From CAZOBJ01 sp964577825 (GTDB lineage: Bacteria; Planctomycetota; SZUA-567; JAFGNG01), in NCBI GenBank assembly GCA_964577825.1, contig CAZOBJ010000092.1:1-12796 (forward strand): 12,796 bases of DNA, given 5' to 3'. Shown here piece by piece: positions 11,972 to 12,796 of the stretch. The translations under genes and the position numbers were made by a program. Every line of letters starts with the position of its first letter. Position 1 is the first letter of the stretch. The notes under the pieces are model-generated. The model searched no databases, had not been told where the DNA came from, and saw nothing but the letters and a program-made list of their open reading frames with translations.

Positions 11972-12796
11972 TTACTCGAGGGACTCGTGCCACAGGGTCC
12001 AGTACCGCGGGCTCTTGATCGTGTACCAGGCCCGCGCGTACTCGCCCTCGGCGAGCGCGGTCTGGATCTCCTTGAGCGTCGCGTCCATGTACGCCGCGTC
12101 GTCCGCAGACAGGTTCTCTCGCGCCTGTTCCTCGGCCAGAAGCTCGCCCACCCGGGCGGTGAGCTCCTGCAGGTACGCGAGCTCGTCGGGCTGCGGTTCG
12201 CCCGTCTCGTAGGAGACCACCTCCAGGTCCGGCGCGTCCACGCGTAGCGCCACCAGGCCGTACGGCTCCAGGGAGATCGAGAGCGTACGCTCCCCGTCGG
12301 GGTCGCCCGTCAGGTCCACTGCCTCGCCGGTGGGCACCTTGGTCACCTGGCCGGACGTGCGCAGGGTCAACGTGGCGTCGATGTGCCAGTAGCCGGGATT
12401 GGCCACGTACAGATACGCGTCCTCGTCGCGGTTCAGCTTGCGGATGGCCACGTTCGTGTGCAGCCCGGTGTCGAGCGCTCGGTCGAAGTGCTCCTTGGGC
12501 AGGCTGGCGAACGGCACCAGGATCGGCCGCAGTCGGCTCTGATGGCCCATCACCAAGGTGTGGTCCGTGAACCCGGTGATCAGAATATTCGGGTCCGCGG
12601 TGATGATCGCCTGGATGAACGCCTCCCGGCAGTGGTAACCGGCGAACAGGGGGTGCACGGTGAGCTGACTCGTGCGCTTGACCACCCAGTCGAACCCGTC
12701 CACGAGCGCGGGGTAGCCCCAGTCCCCGAATATTTCCCCTTCTTCGTAGTGCCACCGGCTCTCGATCCAGCTCGTGCGCACCAGCACGTAGTTGGG
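11972..12796 (-). CDS. C-terminal part of a large protein, possibly carbohydrate-active (partial)
   Basis: The frame is open to the window edge (12796) and ends at TAA 11974-11972, giving about 274 residues; the GTG at 12787 is internal, not a start. The first ~95 residues are rich in Trp, Tyr, Phe and His (DWGYPALVDGFDWVVKR, HPLFAGYHCREAF, ITGFTDHT) and read like the end of a catalytic barrel, as in some glycoside hydrolases. Then comes a beta-sandwich-like stretch (DAYLYVANPGYWHIDATLTL up to LEPYGLVALRV), a common C-terminal accessory domain in such enzymes. The last ~80 residues are a Glu/Ala/Leu-rich helical tail with DAAYMDATLKEIQTALAEGE and a final WYTIKSPRYWTL. The glycoside hydrolase reading is inference from this layout; no family is identified. 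Confidence 0.7.
   Translation of the reverse strand, partial: PNYVLVRTSWIESRWHYEEGEIFGDWGYPALVDGFDWVVKRTSQLTVHPLFAGYHCREAFIQAIITADPNILITGFTDHTLVMGHQSRLRPILVPFASLPKEHFDRALDTGLHTNVAIRKLNRDEDAYLYVANPGYWHIDATLTLRTSGQVTKVPTGEAVDLTGDPDGERTLSISLEPYGLVALRVDAPDLEVVSYETGEPQPDELAYLQELTARVGELLAEEQARENLSADDAAYMDATLKEIQTALAEGEYARAWYTIKSPRYWTLWHESLE

Noticed and set aside
1..12796. CRISPR arrays, tRNA or rRNA genes, transposase genes
   Set aside because: No regularly spaced repeats, no cloverleaf-like or rRNA-like stretches and no transposase or integrase motifs were recognised on either strand.

Overview
The window is high in GC with strongly GC-biased third codon positions. It contains an outer-membrane porin, a LolA-like periplasmic protein and a LolCDE/MacB-type ABC exporter, so the host is a Gram-negative (diderm) bacterium. 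The NifX-like protein next to a DUF5320 Gly/Met-rich protein is a pairing common in anaerobes, including sulfate reducers (Desulfobacterota). That taxonomic guess is low-confidence inference.

Layout. (1) Positions 1-1230, + strand: the tail of an upstream gene, then a small DUF2292-like reading frame whose start cannot be found. It overlaps by ATGA the start of a DUF4062-type gene with a C-terminal winged-helix-like part. The DUF4062 gene looks less GC-rich than its neighbours, which fits an acquired, possibly defence-related module. (2) Positions 1248-2937: two imperfect direct repeats of about 163 and 183 bp flank a complete class II Fic-family gene on the minus strand. Each repeat carries a structured leader-like RNA (one stem-loop plus a terminator hairpin), a ribosome binding site and the first 14-15 codons of the same unidentified gene. 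The Fic gene has a recognisable promoter framed by a perfect 9-bp inverted repeat and ends in a winged-helix-like region, which suggests autoregulation.

(3) Positions 2973-5884, minus strand: an apparent metal-cofactor/redox-type cluster. In transcription order it holds a NifX-like protein with a C-terminal zinc ribbon, a DUF5320 protein, a Cys-containing 107-residue protein and an MBL-fold hydrolase. A short J-domain protein follows and may have its own promoter. The upstream region (5885-6148) carries a striking set of interleaved inverted repeats.

(4) Positions 6149-11713, minus strand: a tightly packed operon with its own sigma70-like promoter. It encodes a LolA-like outer-membrane lipoprotein-sorting-type protein, two FtsX/MacB-type permeases (ATGA overlap), a LolD-like ATPase and a beta-barrel protein whose GTG start abuts the ATPase stop. 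Together they look like an envelope export system with a dedicated periplasmic factor and outer-membrane component. (5) Positions 11972-12796, minus strand: the C-terminal part of a large protein, possibly carbohydrate-active, cut by the window edge.

Many long open frames on the + strand between 2800 and 12250 are antisense shadows of the minus-strand genes and are not annotated.
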